Positions 1 through 11,891 of a stretch of DNA of 64,000 nt are shown here, in pieces. The number at the start of each line of letters is the position of its first letter. The first letter of the stretch is position 1. Location of the stretch: positions 3,968,001-4,032,000 of the forward strand of contig JAGMUV010000001.1 in assembly GCA_020744425.1 (NCBI GenBank). The letters run 5' to 3'. Made by a program: the position numbers and the translations under genes. Source of the DNA: Dactylonectria macrodidyma (lineage: Eukaryota; Ascomycota; Sordariomycetes; Hypocreales; Nectriaceae). Under the pieces are notes generated by a model. That model made no database searches, had not been told where the DNA came from, and was given only the letters and a program-made list of their open reading frames with translations.

Positions 1-411
1 GTATTTACCAGATCAGATAATGCGACTTAGTGGCTGCGATGAATACCAAGGCCATACCTGACCTAGCCCAAATGAGCCAAAGCGCTGAAGGCTGGCATGG
101 CAGCACCTCTCCCTAGTTTCCAGCACACCACAGCCTTATTTGTTGCGGAGTAAGCAACACAACCCACCCCCGATACGCATATGTAGCCTGTTACACAGCC
201 GACCAGGCAGACAGAAGACCATGGAAGGTGCATTTCACCACCGCAAGGCGGCATCCAGGCAGCAGCTGCGTCAGCGTTGCGTCGATGCCCAAATCAGCAT
301 TTTTACGCCTTAAAACCTTTATCCTTTCTTGACAAGACTTAGGAACTTGCAACTACATCAACTCCCGGACTTCTCCATCCTCCCACCAGACACCACCATC
401 TACCTTGGACA
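1..411. other. 5' flank of AAA ATPase gene
   Basis: No convincing gene is seen here. The last ~100 bases are pyrimidine- and CA-rich, as is usual in leaders of filamentous ascomycete genes, and lead to the ATG at 412. A short open stretch on the minus strand (63-254) lacks gene-like composition. Confidence 0.4.
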
Positions 412-3260
412 ATGGATACATCTAAAGACAACGGGGGGTTTCATGATGATGCAGATGAGAGCGTCCCACCCCAGGGAAATTTCCCCGCGGGACCAAACGC
501 TGAAGACAATGGCGAAAGTACCCCTCCCGACACAGAGGGAACGCCCTCTTCCAGCGCCGAAGTCATGGCCATCCGACTGAAGTCCATGGTCGCGGAGGCA
601 GACTCGATCGGCTCCAAGTGCGAGATTATGACCTTTTACAACCATTCGTCTGATCCCTGCGACCGTTTCCCCAAGTGGTCTGAGTTTGAGGACCTGGTGG
701 CCGAGGAGAGACGCATCAGGGAGCTGGGTAAGGCGTTCGCGGTTATCCATCGCCGCTCCAAGGTCGAGAGGGAGTTTGGCGAGACGTGGATGACGCACTC
801 GATTGAGGCACAGAGCCCACGACTCCAGAAGCTTCTCGACGTGGTCTTCCAGGATTACCCTTCTTGGTACCCCGACGCGACGCCCTACGCCGTAGGCCCT
901 CCGTTCAAGCCTTACGTCCACCGGTGGAACAAGATCTTGGAGCTTGGCGAAGGCCTGGATGAGAAGATCGCGGACGAGGTCCAGCTACTTCGCGGCGCGC
1001 TGGAACCGCTCATATCATCGCATCTCGCTGACCTCAGCAGAGCCAGAGCGAAGGGGACCATCTCGTTTGAGAGTCTCTGGCTCATCTTATCGCCCGGGTG
1101 CCTCATGGTTTCCTGCGAGAAGGGCTACACCTGCCTATCTAAGCTTGTGACGGTGGAATTTGTGCAGGGCCAGAAGCCGGGTGACTCGTGCTGGATCTTG
1201 AAGTCTCTCCGCGTCAACTGGAACGGATCACACTGTGGACTGGAGAGACAGGTTGCCATCATTCCGAAGTTTGTGGACTCCATCCAGGTGACCAAGTTGA
1301 CCACCTACCCGCTCGAGTTTGCGCCTGATCGAGAGCACATTGAAGCTAAGCTTCTCGCCCGAGGACGCAAGTTCGAGGCTCTCCGCGGCCTCCATGTCAA
1401 GACATGCCAGGGGAAGAAGTACACGCGTGAATACAACCCTGTCCAGCACCGTTACGACGAAGCTGAGAAGCCGGTGAGTTCTGCACCCTTTTTGTCAATA
1501 GTTTGCGAATGATCTGATAATTAATACCTGTAGATCTCTGGCCGCATCATTGTCGATGCCTACGCACATTACAAAGTGCAGGAGCAGGTCCCGCCAGCGT
1601 TGATTCCGCTCGAGAGGTTCCGGGAGGATCCGAGCCTGCTTTCATCTGAGATTCGCAACGCCATGTCAGATGACAAGGACGACGACAGCTCCAGCGACCG
1701 CTCATACTCACCCACATACTACTCGGGCTCCGACGAGGAAGACTTCGGTAGACGGCGTCGGGCCCCGAGGAGAAACTCTCACGAGGTGCGGGAGAGAGAG
1801 GTCGACAGACCGATCAGAATCGCCCCCAGCTACGAGCGTCAAAGGAGACCCCCCCAACCGAGACCGATGCCGCCGGTCGCAGCGCCCCGTGGGATGCCAA
1901 CCGTACATTCCTACCTGCCAGCCGCAAACCCCTACCCGGCTCCCGTGCCAGCCGGAGACCCCTACTCTGTTTCCGTACCCAACCCAAACCCCTACTATGA
2001 TTCGCCACCCAGCCAAGGCCCCTACCATGTTCAGACGCCGAGGGCCACCTCACCTCACGATATTGAGGTCATAAGGGTGGCCAGAAACCCTCGCGAGGTG
2101 CCGGGCAGAAGGACCCGCCGGACGCGGAGCCGAGGAAGACGATCGAAGAAGCGTGAGGATAAGAGCAAGAGCGTAGGCAGAAGCGAGGACCTTTCTCCGC
2201 TCACCGATCTTGAATGTCTTCTTGCGGTTCCTCGAGTCAAAGGACTAGACTTAAGCACCAAGGAATGGAGTACGATTTCCCCAAGGCCCGTTGTGACCGC
2301 CATGTTATACTGACCATGGGTCCAGGCGAATTCAACGTCGACGAGATTGACGAGGTCGAATGGAACCTATCGCCCTACAACAACCTTGTGCTCCCAGAGG
2401 GCGAGAAGGAACTCATCATGGCCTTTACGGATCGAGACCCCGCCGACGCTGACCATTTTGACGATTTCATGGCTCATAAAGGTAACAACTAGAAATATTG
2501 AAGACGATTTGGTCCATTATGCTGACACAGGAACAGGCGAAGGAATCATCATTCTCCTTTGCGGCCCTCCTGGAGTTGGCAAAACGCTCACGGCTGAAGC
2601 AGGTAAGATACCCCAGAGGAACCCAAGGTCAAGATCAAGACTAAGCCATCGCTTCCAGTGGCCGAAAAGTCCCGCGTTCCCCTATACATCATGAGCGCTG
2701 GCGACCTGGGCACCGACGCCGCAAAGGTTGAGTCTCACCTCCTGCAGGCACTCGAATGCTGCCAACTCTGGAATGCAGTCCTCCTGATCGACGAGGCCGA
2801 CGTCTTTCTCGAGACGCGCGACTCCAACAGCCTGGACCGCAACGAGCTCGTATCAAGTGCGTAGATGAAGACCAACATGAGGATCTAGGTAGCTAACATA
2901 CGCGCAGTCTTCCTCCGCCGTCTGGAATATTACCGCGGGCTCATGTTCCTTACGACCAACCGCTTCAACGCCATCGACCCGGCTTTCAAGTCAAGGCTTG
3001 ACCTCATCCTCCCGTACTCGGACCTCGACGAGAGCAGCCGCCGGAAGGTTTGGGTCAACTTCATCCAGAAGCTTGGACCAGGCGTGGCGTCCATCAGTGA
3101 AGAAGACTATGACCAGCTGGCGAAGACGGAGTTGAATGGAAGAGAGATCAAGAACTCGATCAAGATGGCGCTGGTGCTGGCGAAGCGGGATAAACCACTC
3201 AGACTGAAGCACCTGACGACGGTGGTTAACATTCACACGCGGGTGGAGACTTTGGTTTGA
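412..3260 (+). CDS. AAA+ ATPase, fungal DUF7025-type, six exons
   Basis: Predicted exons are 412-1473, 1534-2269, 2326-2481, 2531-2602, 2659-2856 and 2908-3260. All introns are GT-AG, 49-60 nt, and every phase closes, giving about 858 residues. The N-terminal ~440 residues resemble the DUF7025-type domain of fungal AAA proteins. A linker at ~455-575 has Pro/Tyr repeats, an acidic stretch and an Arg/Ser/Lys-rich segment that could be a nuclear signal. The C-terminal AAA module has Walker A GPPGVGKT (663-670), Walker B LLIDEAD (717-723) and sensor 1 FLTTNR (755-760). Known members are uncharacterised ATPases of the spastin/BCS1-like AAA group; the substrate is unknown. Walker motifs are intact, so ATP binding and hydrolysis are expected. 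The family call is firm; cellular role is not inferred. Intron 2 has a clear CTGAC branch site at 2310-2314. Confidence 0.88.
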
Positions 3261-3581
3261 GTCCTTATGAGGCAGGGAGTCACTTGGTTGCAGGTCAAGA
3301 GAGGTGGACTCAAGACGAGTAGTTTCGGAATGGTATTGGGACAGTTTGATTTACACTGTCATTCGCAACTGTGTTAGCTCTTTAATCTCATTTAGCTCAT
3401 ATCAGGAATCCTCAACTTGTATAGCAGCAGCAATACCACGCGCTCGATATACGGCTAGTCTACGGTGTCAGCAGAGCGAAGACAATAACTCGCAAACTAT
3501 GCATAACCTAGACATAGTACATAAACCGACGACTCTTCTAAATTCGTCAACGCCAGAAACGATACTCGCCACTCCCTGTTT
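3261..3581. other. 3' flank, no gene seen
   Basis: Short intergenic stretch between the AAA ATPase stop and the decayed minus-strand gene. No open frame with coding character is seen. Confidence 0.4.
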
Positions 3582-4060
3582 CTAGCACTTTGAGTAGAAC
3601 ACAATGTCATCATACAACTCGGGAAACTGCTCAAAGAAACCAGCCTCTATCGTCCAGGACCCAAGCTCGTCAATGCGCTGCTTAAAGTGAGGCGATAGAT
3701 GAAACTTTCCAGCCTCTGAATTCTGCATATAAGTGTCGCGGAAGCATAAACGAGCAACGTCGTGTCCGGGAAATATGGCCCTGGATGACACGAGGTGCTC
3801 GGAGCCCGGAAACACGGAGACTTGCCGAAACGCGGGGAAAACTACGGTCCAGTTCGCCAGGCCCGATCTAGCCCTTCAGGGGTAAACGCTTCTTTTAGAA
3901 GCGAATCATCTCCAGGCCGATGCAAGTGATTGCATCACGCGTAATCGTTCAATGCGGGGAAGTTAACAACGTCGGTAGTAGGAAGCAACGGGTCATCGCT
4001 TTGATCCGTCTCTAAGGAAAAGGCGGAAATACCGGGTCGTGAACCACAAAACCCAAGAGT
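3582..4060 (-). pseudogene. decayed gene, C-terminal part, unknown family
   Basis: On the minus strand a clean frame ends at a TAG (3582-3584) with the tail DDIVFYSKC. Coding-like sequence continues upstream only by changing frame. One segment reads LKEAFTPEGLDRAW before a frame change near 3850, and another reads FPALNDYA before a TGA near 3940. The peptides are continuous in character (mixed hydrophobic and acidic, helical), which suggests one gene broken by at least two indels. I do not recognise the family; fungal F-box-like or other leucine-rich helical proteins would look similar. It lies next to the AT-rich block starting at ~4.6 kb, so transposon-edge decay is plausible. Sequencing error is an alternative explanation for the frame changes. 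Confidence 0.45.
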
Positions 4061-4277
4061 AGAACTTGGTAGAACAACAGATATAAGACAAGTCCGATAT
4101 GTTTAAGTAAATTGATTCTGTCTAGCTGCCTAACTGTCTCCCGCATACTTGCACCCAGTATTCCACAGTGAGCGGACCCCGGGTTACCCAGAACCCCAAG
4201 CCCTTCGCACGCCAACTCATGGCTACATGTGATAGAGAAAGAGAGTCGGGATCTTCTCTCTTCTGCCCTCGCAGACG

Positions 4278-4461
4278 TTACTGGTAGAACCGAGGATCAA
4301 GAGCATCTTCGTTCAGATAGGGGGACCGATCCGCGTCAGGATCGGTGCTCAGATCCACAGCTGAGTAGCCATATCCGAGGAATTGGAACCGCTTCTTCCA
4401 GGCACGGCTGTTAGCAAACCAGAAACAGTTAAAGCAACGGTTGATACACATACCAGGTCAT
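4278..4461 (-). pseudogene. gene fragment with one possible intron
   Basis: A minus-strand frame ending in DPRFYQ and a TAA (4278-4280) reads AWKKRFQFLGYGYSAVDLS in its first half and looks coding. It is preceded by a good intron: donor GTATGT at 4453, acceptor CTAACAG ending at 4408, length 46 nt. An ATG just upstream (4461-4459) would join in phase to give ~45 residues. It may be a tiny gene or an upstream exon of the decayed gene at 3582-4060. No family recognised. Confidence 0.3.
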
Positions 4462-4901
4462 GATACTTGATCTCCATGTTCAGATTCATCGTTCTGAGAA
4501 GACCCTTTCTCTAACCAGTTGCACTAAGCGTTGCATTCTTCTTCTCAGACGGTATTTTTGAACCAGCTCTGAGCATGCTCGTTAAACTCGTTAGAGACAT
4601 CTTGCTTGGGGATAAAGTATTTGATATTATTGGTCTGCATTTTCGTGATGACCTTGAGGGTACAAGAAGTATTATTTATTTTTAATCTAATTCTTAAATT
4701 ATTAATTACTTTTAAAAAAGCATAGTTTTAAAAACACCTTAGTCTTAAAGATCGCTAAAGTAACTTACTTATTATTAAAGAATTACTAAGTTTTAATAGT
4801 TCTAATTTCTTTAAAACCATATTCTATTATTATAGCCTTTAGCTTATTAAATATTTTTATATTTTTACTAAGCTTAGTATTTAAATTATATATAGAAAGA
4901 G

Positions 4902-5440
4902 TATTATCATAGCTCAGGTCATGATTAAGCAGTTATAACTAGCAGAACTATAATATACTCACTTTTTTATATAATACTAGACCCTGAACTCACTCTATAT
5001 AAGTAAGCCAGAATGCTTAGCTTACTTATTTAAGATAAGCTATAAGGCTAGGCTTACTTATATATAGTAAACTATAAGGATAGACTCACTCTTATTTAAT
5101 AAGCCTAATAGAATACTATTAGTGTAACGATCCACACTTCGCATTACGTCTCCTAGCCCGTCAGGCCAAAAGATAAGTCTATAATCACAATGGTAGCAAT
5201 CATAGGTGTGGATAACAGCTATTAAATAGGGTCTCATGCACGCCTGGCTCGCCCAGGTCGTAACAATTAGTATATATATATATTCATTTAGTACTTTTAT
5301 AAAGATAGCTTTACTAACTATTAATATACTTAATTATATTAAATTTACTATTTTATTATTATTAGACTATGACTTATATTACTTATTATAATATTTTAAT
5401 TTATTAGATTATGAATACTATATACTTTAGACTTACTCTA
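4902..5440 (+). repeat. LTR-D copy (same family as 34709-35653)
   Basis: Starts TATTAT and ends ACTCTA. It aligns along its length with the LTR following the gypsy element at 34709, sharing GCAGAACTATAA near the start and ATAAAGATAGCTTTACTA later. After removing the nested 143-bp element plus its duplication it is ~391 bp, close to the ~398 bp of the other copy after its own insert is removed. The differences are mostly C/T and G/A. No matching target duplication is seen, so it may be a solo LTR with a worn flank or a truncated copy. Confidence 0.7.
5123..5265. mobile_element. 143-bp solo LTR / TRIM-like insert
   Basis: Begins TGTAACGATCC and ends GGTCGTAACA, so it has the TG...CA ends of an LTR with an 8-base imperfect inverted terminus. 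It is flanked by the perfect 5-bp direct repeat ATTAG (5118-5122 and 5266-5270), and it interrupts LTR-D relative to the 34.7 kb copy. It is much more GC-rich than the surrounding sequence, so it is probably a recent arrival or too short for RIP. Confidence 0.75.
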
Positions 5441-6060
5441 TGTTACGGCTTGGTTCACTGGAACAGCGATAGGGGCCCTATAGTGCAGTAATGTGCCCGG
5501 ATGATCGCCACTACAGCGATTATTGACCAATCTTTTGCCCCCTGGTACAGCGGTCTAGCACAACCGTTATACTCTAGACTTATAAATAAGAAAGGCAGAA
5601 CTTATATAAGAAATATACTAGTTATAGTAATCTATATATTACTTAGTTTACTTAGTAAACTGCCTTTTTACTATAAAGACACTCGCTAGTCTTTCTTCCT
5701 TATAATAAGTATAAATAATAAAAAGTAAATTAATAAAAAGCTTTTAAGAATAGAGACTGAAATCTATTACTTAATTAATGAGGCTATATTAAGACTTATT
5801 AAATTAAAAAGATAAATTAAACGCATAGTATTAGTATAGTACTAAATAAATAAATAATTCTAAATAAATATAAGCTACTAGCACTCTGCATAAGCCTTTC
5901 AGAGGCTAGTACCCATTAACCTCACTCTTTTAGTACTATTAGCTAGTTACGCATTATTTTGCGACTAGCTATATAAAATCTAGACTAATCAGATTCTAAG
6001 AAACTTATTTATCCCTATCTGCACCAAACCCTCATTATTCGGGAAAACTTAAGAACTGAT
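5441..6060. other. GC island then AT-rich tail, no gene
   Basis: 5441-5575 is GC-balanced and starts TGTTACGGCTTGG directly after LTR-D, so it could be the start of another LTR whose far end I cannot define. The rest is AT-rich. A short hairpin (TAGCTAGT...ACTAGCTA) lies at ~5940-5973. Confidence 0.35.
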
Positions 6061-6302
6061 GTAAAGTCATCCTTCGGCTGAATTAGTAATCTTGCTCCTG
6101 CTAAATCGTAAATCTGAGGGCGGGGTTGCCCCTCGCCCTGGACCATCGATTAACGCATGAGTGCCCTTCATTTCCTTGCCTTCTCTTCGCCTCGCTGCAA
6201 CACAATTTCGATATTAGTAGCAGAGAGCATTGCTTAACTTATTTCTGTGTTGAAAAATTGCGCCAGGGCCATCTCACACATTGGCCCAGGACGAGCCGCA
6301 AG

Positions 6303-8689
6303 ATGGATAACAAGAATAATGAGGTGGATTTGCCAGTAGGCGACTTGTGCCTGTACTGCGGGGAGCTTGTGAGAGCCATCCAGAACAGAGAGGCTAGAGT
6401 AGAGCAAACACGGACGAGTTTCTATGCTCAGAAGCCGACATGTCGGGTCTGTGAGATGTTTGTGGCATTCCTCGAACGTTTCAGCGATGAGAATTCCCCC
6501 TTTCGAGCCAACAAGACAGGAATTCACAAGATCACCATCACCGGAGAAAGCGACCTACGAGTGGGCAAGCAAGCAGACAAGCGGCTTTCGGCCAGTCATC
6601 TGCATTATGGACACGGCACTCGGTGGTACCCCATGTCGTCGCTTCAGGACTTGGACCTCATCATCTGGGCAAATGAAGGAACCCCAGCCTCGGGGTCAGG
6701 CATTGTCACCAGCCCGCCGCTCCGGCAGGACAACTCGCCGGAAACCTTCCGGCTCGTCTCCTCCTGGCTGGACGACTGCATCGCTAACCACCCAGAATGT
6801 ATGGTTTCCGTGGCCAACGAGCCAATCGACGACATTGCCGGTCCCCCTCTCCCAACCCGCGTCCTTGACCTTGGCAACAACTCCATCCGCCTGGTCGAAA
6901 CCCATGGCACCACCGGCCGCTATGTCGCCCTCAGTCACTGCTGGGGCCGCGATCCAGACAAGTGGCCCCCCCGCACCACGCAGCAAACCTACATCGCCCA
7001 TATGGCCGACATCCCCTTCTCGGCCCTCCCGATCTCATACCAGCACGCCATCATCCTCACGCGTGGCCTCGGCCTGTCCTACCTCTGGATCGACTCCCTC
7101 TGCATAATTCAGGACGTTACCGGCTCCGCCAACACCACTCCGGACTGGCATGCCGCTGTCGCTGCCATGGGCCCACTCTTCAGCCGTGCGACGCTCACCA
7201 TCGCGGCGGCGGGGGCCTGTGATGCCACCGAACCGCTTTTCCCTGCTTGGCCGCCCGCCGATGCCGACGTTGAGCTCAGTATTGAGGTGCCGTTCTTCAC
7301 GAATCCGGCTAATCCGGCTGATAAGAGCGTGTCGGGTGGATTCCACATCGCCATGCGATCGCCGCAGCCGCGTGCGCCAGCCGCGGGTCCGCTACGCCGT
7401 CGTGCCTGGAGTTTCCAGGAGTGGGCTCTGGCTCGAAGGGTCGTGTTCTTCATGCCAGGGGGAGTGAGCTGGCGGTGTAGGCGGCATGAAGTCGACGAGC
7501 GGGGGCGGGAGATTAGCATGTGTCTCGAGGATCCGCAGAAGGATTGGGACATCTTTGTGATAGAGTATATCAAGGCGAGGCTGTCGTTTGCGAGGGACAG
7601 GCTCGTCGCGATAAGGGGCATTGGAGAGGAGCTGGAGAAGACGAGGAGAGGTAAGTTTCGGTTTGGGTGTTGGACAGAAAGGAAGGCGCTGGAGGAGATG
7701 GTATTGTGGGTGCGCGGGGGACTCGCGAGACCGGGGAGAGAGGATGTGGAAGGGGCGCCGAGTTGGTGCTGGGCCGCGCTGGGTGGGCGCAAGGACTTGT
7801 GGCTGAGATGGTTTCGGGGCGAGCCGGGACATGACGATCGCGCGGCGGAGGTTGCTCCGGCGGAGGAGATGGACATATCGGATGATGGAGTGTTGTCGGT
7901 TACTGGGCCGTGGAGGACGTGCCGTGTGGAGGACGTGGCGGTGCGGAGTTGCTGCTTGGATGCATTGGAGAGGGGGCCAGGCGGCGAAGAGTTCTATTAC
8001 GAGAGATGTCTTGAGGCACATCTGAGTGGGAATCGCCGGCTACCGGTGCATTTCCTCGCTGATGAAGCTGATGTTTCGAGCATTGTTGGCTTTGCTGCGT
8101 TCGATACTGGACAGCCTATCCTGGACGTTGTCTGCGTCATGATCACGTCAACTACAAGGAAGTCTAGGGATGCTTGGTGAGTAGCTCCCGTTGTCTTTTC
8201 GATATTAAGGTGTATGTCTTTGCTTATCACGATAACCATGCCTTGTAGCTGTTCTTGGCCCGAGAACGACCCCGCAGGGCAAACTCCTGAGTCCAGGGAA
8301 AGCGTCCCAGAATATCAACAGAGTCGATTTGGAGATTCGGATGTGCTGAACGATGAGGTGATTATTGCTAAAAAGCCCTCGAGACATGGGAAACCTCTAA
8401 GCCCTAGCATCACAGCGTACGTCATCCTTGAGAGATATTGTTCATTACGACTCTGTAAGTGGCATCAATCAGAGAAAATTGATATGATATGACACGAGTA
8501 CTAACCTGAACTTAGCCTGGTTGTGTTGATATAAAGACTGTTGGTCGAGGAACTCATGTTCACTGGGTTCTTCTGGTGACGGCAGAGGACGGAAGCGGGA
8601 GTACGTTCAGAAGAGTGGGGATGGGATTTCTGTATCCTCAGGCATTCAAATCAGTTGACATTGCCAATAGGGAGTTCCGGATACTTTGA
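6303..8689 (+). CDS. HET-domain protein (heterokaryon incompatibility)
   Basis: First in-frame ATG is 6303; the open frame before it has no ATG. Modelled exons are 6303-8176, 8249-8357, 8416-8454 and 8516-8689. Phases close to give ~731 residues; the third exon is the least certain. A short N-terminal region with Cys pairs (LCLYCGEL, CRVCEMF) precedes the HET domain. HET signature segments are YVALSHCWG (~207-215), WIDSLCIIQD (~260-269) and RRAWSFQEW (~367-375). The C-terminal block ending in FRRVGMGFLYP and REFRIL is typical of the ends of such proteins. Known HET-domain proteins trigger cell death after fusion of incompatible strains; here the partner is unknown. It sits on a ~3 kb GC-balanced island between AT-rich blocks. 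Antisense open frames over it are shadows of its GC-rich codons. Confidence 0.85.
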
Positions 8690-9055
8690 GTTATTGTGGA
8701 ATATAATACCTGGTATGAGGGCGGTTAAGAATCTTGGGCGGCGATGATATTCACGATTAAGCCACCAGTGCAAGAAGAGAATGTAAGAAGTCCATTTTTT
8801 AGTGATGATGCTCCAGATTATAAGCCATCGTCGTCCTAGAAGACTATTTCCACTTGAGCCAAATGCCAGACAGGAATGCCGGAGCAAATTGATACTCACT
8901 CCAAGACGTTGACAGCGATGAACCCCGCGACACCAGTAACGATTGTCTTTGACGATAGAATCCAAGTGTAGGACGAATGAAGGCCTGGCGCACCTGCATT
9001 AGAGATCCGCCCTTCAAAGTGTACCCGGGGGTCTGTGATGTACGTACCTTAACAG
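8690..9055. other. intergenic, no gene seen
   Basis: Between the HET gene and the inverted-repeat element. The minus-strand frame at 8651-8965 overlaps the HET last exon and has no family resemblance. Confidence 0.35.
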
Positions 9056-9325
9056 GCCGACCCCACTCCTGCCGGAGAGGGGGTAACGAAACTCATAAAT
9101 CCGTCGAAACCGTAAATATTTCACCCCACTAAGAAGCCAGGATTTTAATAGGGATGACAAAAATAAAAACACACGTTCTTCAGAATCTCGACCCGCTTTT
9201 ATCTTTTCAATTCTGCGATGCTATTTTTGTCACCCATACTTAATAATATAGGGTGATAATATTTACGGTTTCGACGGATTTACGGGTTTCGTCACCCTCT
9301 CTCCAGCAGGAGAGGGGTCAGCCTA
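9056..9325. mobile_element. 270-bp fold-back/MITE with ~70-bp inverted arms
   Basis: The left arm (GGCCGACCCC... at ~9056-9130) is the reverse complement of the right arm (...GGGGTCAGCC at ~9248-9325) with few mismatches. Both arms contain the identical core TTTACGGTTTCGACGGATTT in opposite orientation. About 117 bp of unique sequence separates the arms. No coding capacity. Target duplication is not clear; TA or TTA are possible. It is unrelated to the TAACGTA MITE family further right. Confidence 0.7.
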
Positions 9326-9801
9326 TGCGGAACGCTCTCTGAGGCTTAAGTAACCCATTGTTAAATTGGACGGTGTGATTTAAGTAGGATAGGAAAGTTA
9401 GCTAACTTCAGTAAAGGCTCAGCTAGCCCTAGGCAAGCTAAGCTAGATTAAGAATAAGCTTTTATTTTAGGATTAAATAGCTACTTAATAGCTAGAAGTT
9501 ATATATAAGGAATATATATATATATATATATATATTTTAAATAAAATAGCTATATTAACCTAATTAGGGGACTAAAGTAGCTTAATAAGTATTATAATAA
9601 AAATATAATAAGGTTAAAGTATATACTTAATACTTTTTAATGTAATAATTAGATCTAATAGTAAGTTTAATTATAATATTATAAGATATATTATAAAATT
9701 TATAACTATATCTTATTAAAGCTATAAAAGTATTAATTATATAATCTCTATAAGCTATAAGGTAAGTAATAAGAAGAAGAGGATTAAATTTAATCCCTTT
9801 T

Positions 9802-10350
9802 TATAAAGGCTATAATAGTAGAAGGTATAAAAAGAGAGGAAGGTTATTAGCAGAATTTAGCAATTATAAGTAAAAGGATTAACTAATTAGAAAAAGGGTT
9901 TAAGATTTAAAAAGAGCAGAAAAATATAATTAGAAAGGTAATTAGTTTTAATATAATTAGTTAAAAAATGTATATATTAATAATAATCTTCTATTTCGAC
10001 TAGCTAAAGAAAAGCTCTAGCTTTATAAAGAGATTACTATTTAGTTATATATCTAATTTAATAGAGGATTTAGATAATTTATTATAATAAAACCAGTATA
10101 TATATATTCTGAGTTTTATAACTATTAAATATGTATTTAATACTTAAACTTTAACCTTATTAAAGGTTCTTATTATAAATATCTTTTATAATTATAATAT
10201 AAAAGACATAGGCTTTTTAAAGTATGTTCTATATTATTATAAACTTAAGAATTAAGAGATTCTAAATATATTATTTATAATCTTATTTAATAAGAGTTAA
10301 AGGAGATATTTTTTTTATTAATTATATATTTTATATATAAAAACTTTATA
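9802..10350 (-). repeat. LTR-A copy 1 (copia-family LTR, strongly decayed)
   Basis: Starts TATAAAGGCTATA and ends AAAACTTTATA. It aligns end-to-end with the 548-bp copia LTRs but is far more AT-rich. No clear target duplication. Orientation matches the full copia element. Confidence 0.75.
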
Positions 10351-10850
10351 ATAAGAATATAAAAACTCTTAATATACTAAAAGCTATAATAATAAAATAT
10401 AATCTTAAAAAAATTAGAACTATTAAATTTTAATAACTCTTTAATAATAAGTAAGTTACTTTAGTAATTTTTAAGACTAAAGTATTTTGAAAACTATACT
10501 TCTTTACAAGTAATATATAATTTAAAAATTAAATTAAAAATAAATAATACTTCTTAAAGTAATTAGTAATAAAGTTAGTATTTAAAATATCTTTAAAAGA
10601 AATAGTATTCTTTAAATTACTAACTAATATTAATAAAGAGTAAATAATATAAGTTATAAGTAAGATAGCGATTAATAATATATAAAATAACTAATATATT
10701 AAAAACTAAAGAAATCTTATTAAAATAGTTAAAGAATTTAATAAAAAAGATTAGTTCTAAAAGAAAAGAAATAAGAATCTATTTATAACTAGGTTAATTA
10801 ATTAATTAAGTCCTTTATCTTAAGATAACTTAAGTAATATAAATATATAA

Positions 10851-10946
10851 TAATACATATAATAAGTGAGTTAGAAATACAAGCGAGTTAGAAACCATAC
10901 TATATAGCTAAAATAAGTAATTTTAAATTTCTTAAAACTAGATATA
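10851..10946. mobile_element. MITE M6, left fragment (split by gypsy-E)
   Basis: Begins with a decayed TAACGTA-type terminus (TAATACATATAAT) followed by AAGTGAG-TTAGAAA-TAC-AAGCGAG-TTAGAAA. It matches the reverse complement of MITE M3 up to GATATA, where the gypsy-E LTR begins. The rest of the MITE resumes at 25215 after the gypsy element. The two fragments sum to ~426 bp, near the 417 bp of M3. Confidence 0.75.
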
Positions 10947-11121
10947 TGTAAGGATTGGTCTGTTAAGGTATTACACAAGAGATCTGAAGGTAGGTATAGG
11001 GTGGTGTATAAGCGTTTACTTAACGAGTGCTTAGCGAGCCCTCACTAAAGAGCTAGTCTAGCCTATATCACATAGCCTCTTATCTAATAAGACCATAACT
11101 CTATTAGCCTTAACTTTTATA
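10947..11121 (-). repeat. Gypsy-E 3' LTR
   Basis: 175 bp, TGTAAGGATTGG... to ...CTTTTATA. It matches 25035-25209 along its length with mainly C/T and G/A differences. Confidence 0.8.
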
Positions 11122-11891
11122 ATTATCTCCCTCTTTCTTAAGCCTCGTCCTAAGGCGTAATTCTTATGCCTCTATTATTAAAGTAATAAGGTCATTATTT
11201 ATCTATATATTCAGTATATATTCATTATATACTATAGAGTATAAATAATAGGAATTATAGGTCTAGTATTTATTATTAGTCTAAGCATTTAGCCAGTATT
11301 TACTAGCTATATAGCCTTACTTTACTTAAATTATAGTATTTTTATTCTTTATACTGCTTATAATTATTATTTTCCTTTCTTTAGCTTTATATAATTTTTA
11401 TATATTTATCTTTTTATTATATTACTTTCTTCTTACTTTATATATACTCTCTTATTATCTTCTTTCTTCTTTTTACTCTCTTTACTTATTAATTATTTTA
11501 TATTTATTTACTATATATCTATTATAATATTATTCTTTATAGCTATTATAAAGGTCTTATTATAATATAAATTTTAAATTAATACTAAGTATATATTTTT
11601 AAATAATTAGTTTTTAAAAATACTAAAGGATAAAGTTCCTTATTTTTATTATATAGAATAAAAATACTATTTTTTTAACTATACTTATATATATAGCTCT
11701 TTATCTTCTTAATATATTATTTATAAAGTAATAAAGTAAAAGTATAATATAGTAAGTCTTTTTATATTCTTATTAAGTATTTACTATATATTTAATATAT
11801 TATTAGATTTTTATTAAACTTATTTTTATTACTTAATAGTATTAAAACTTCCTTTATTACTAAAATTAGTATAATTAAAGTAAAAATAATA

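Larger units (their letters stand above)
4600..6050. other. AT-rich, RIP-like block
   Basis: Composition falls abruptly to strongly AT-rich with many TA-rich words and no gene-length open frame. It holds an LTR remnant (4902-5440) with a small solo LTR inside, then a GC island (5441-5575). Inference: an AT isochore produced by RIP on repeats. Confidence 0.7.

Noticed and set aside
7109..7876. 255-codon antisense open frame over the HET gene
   Set aside because: Shadow of the HET coding frame; Ser/Pro-rich, no family features.
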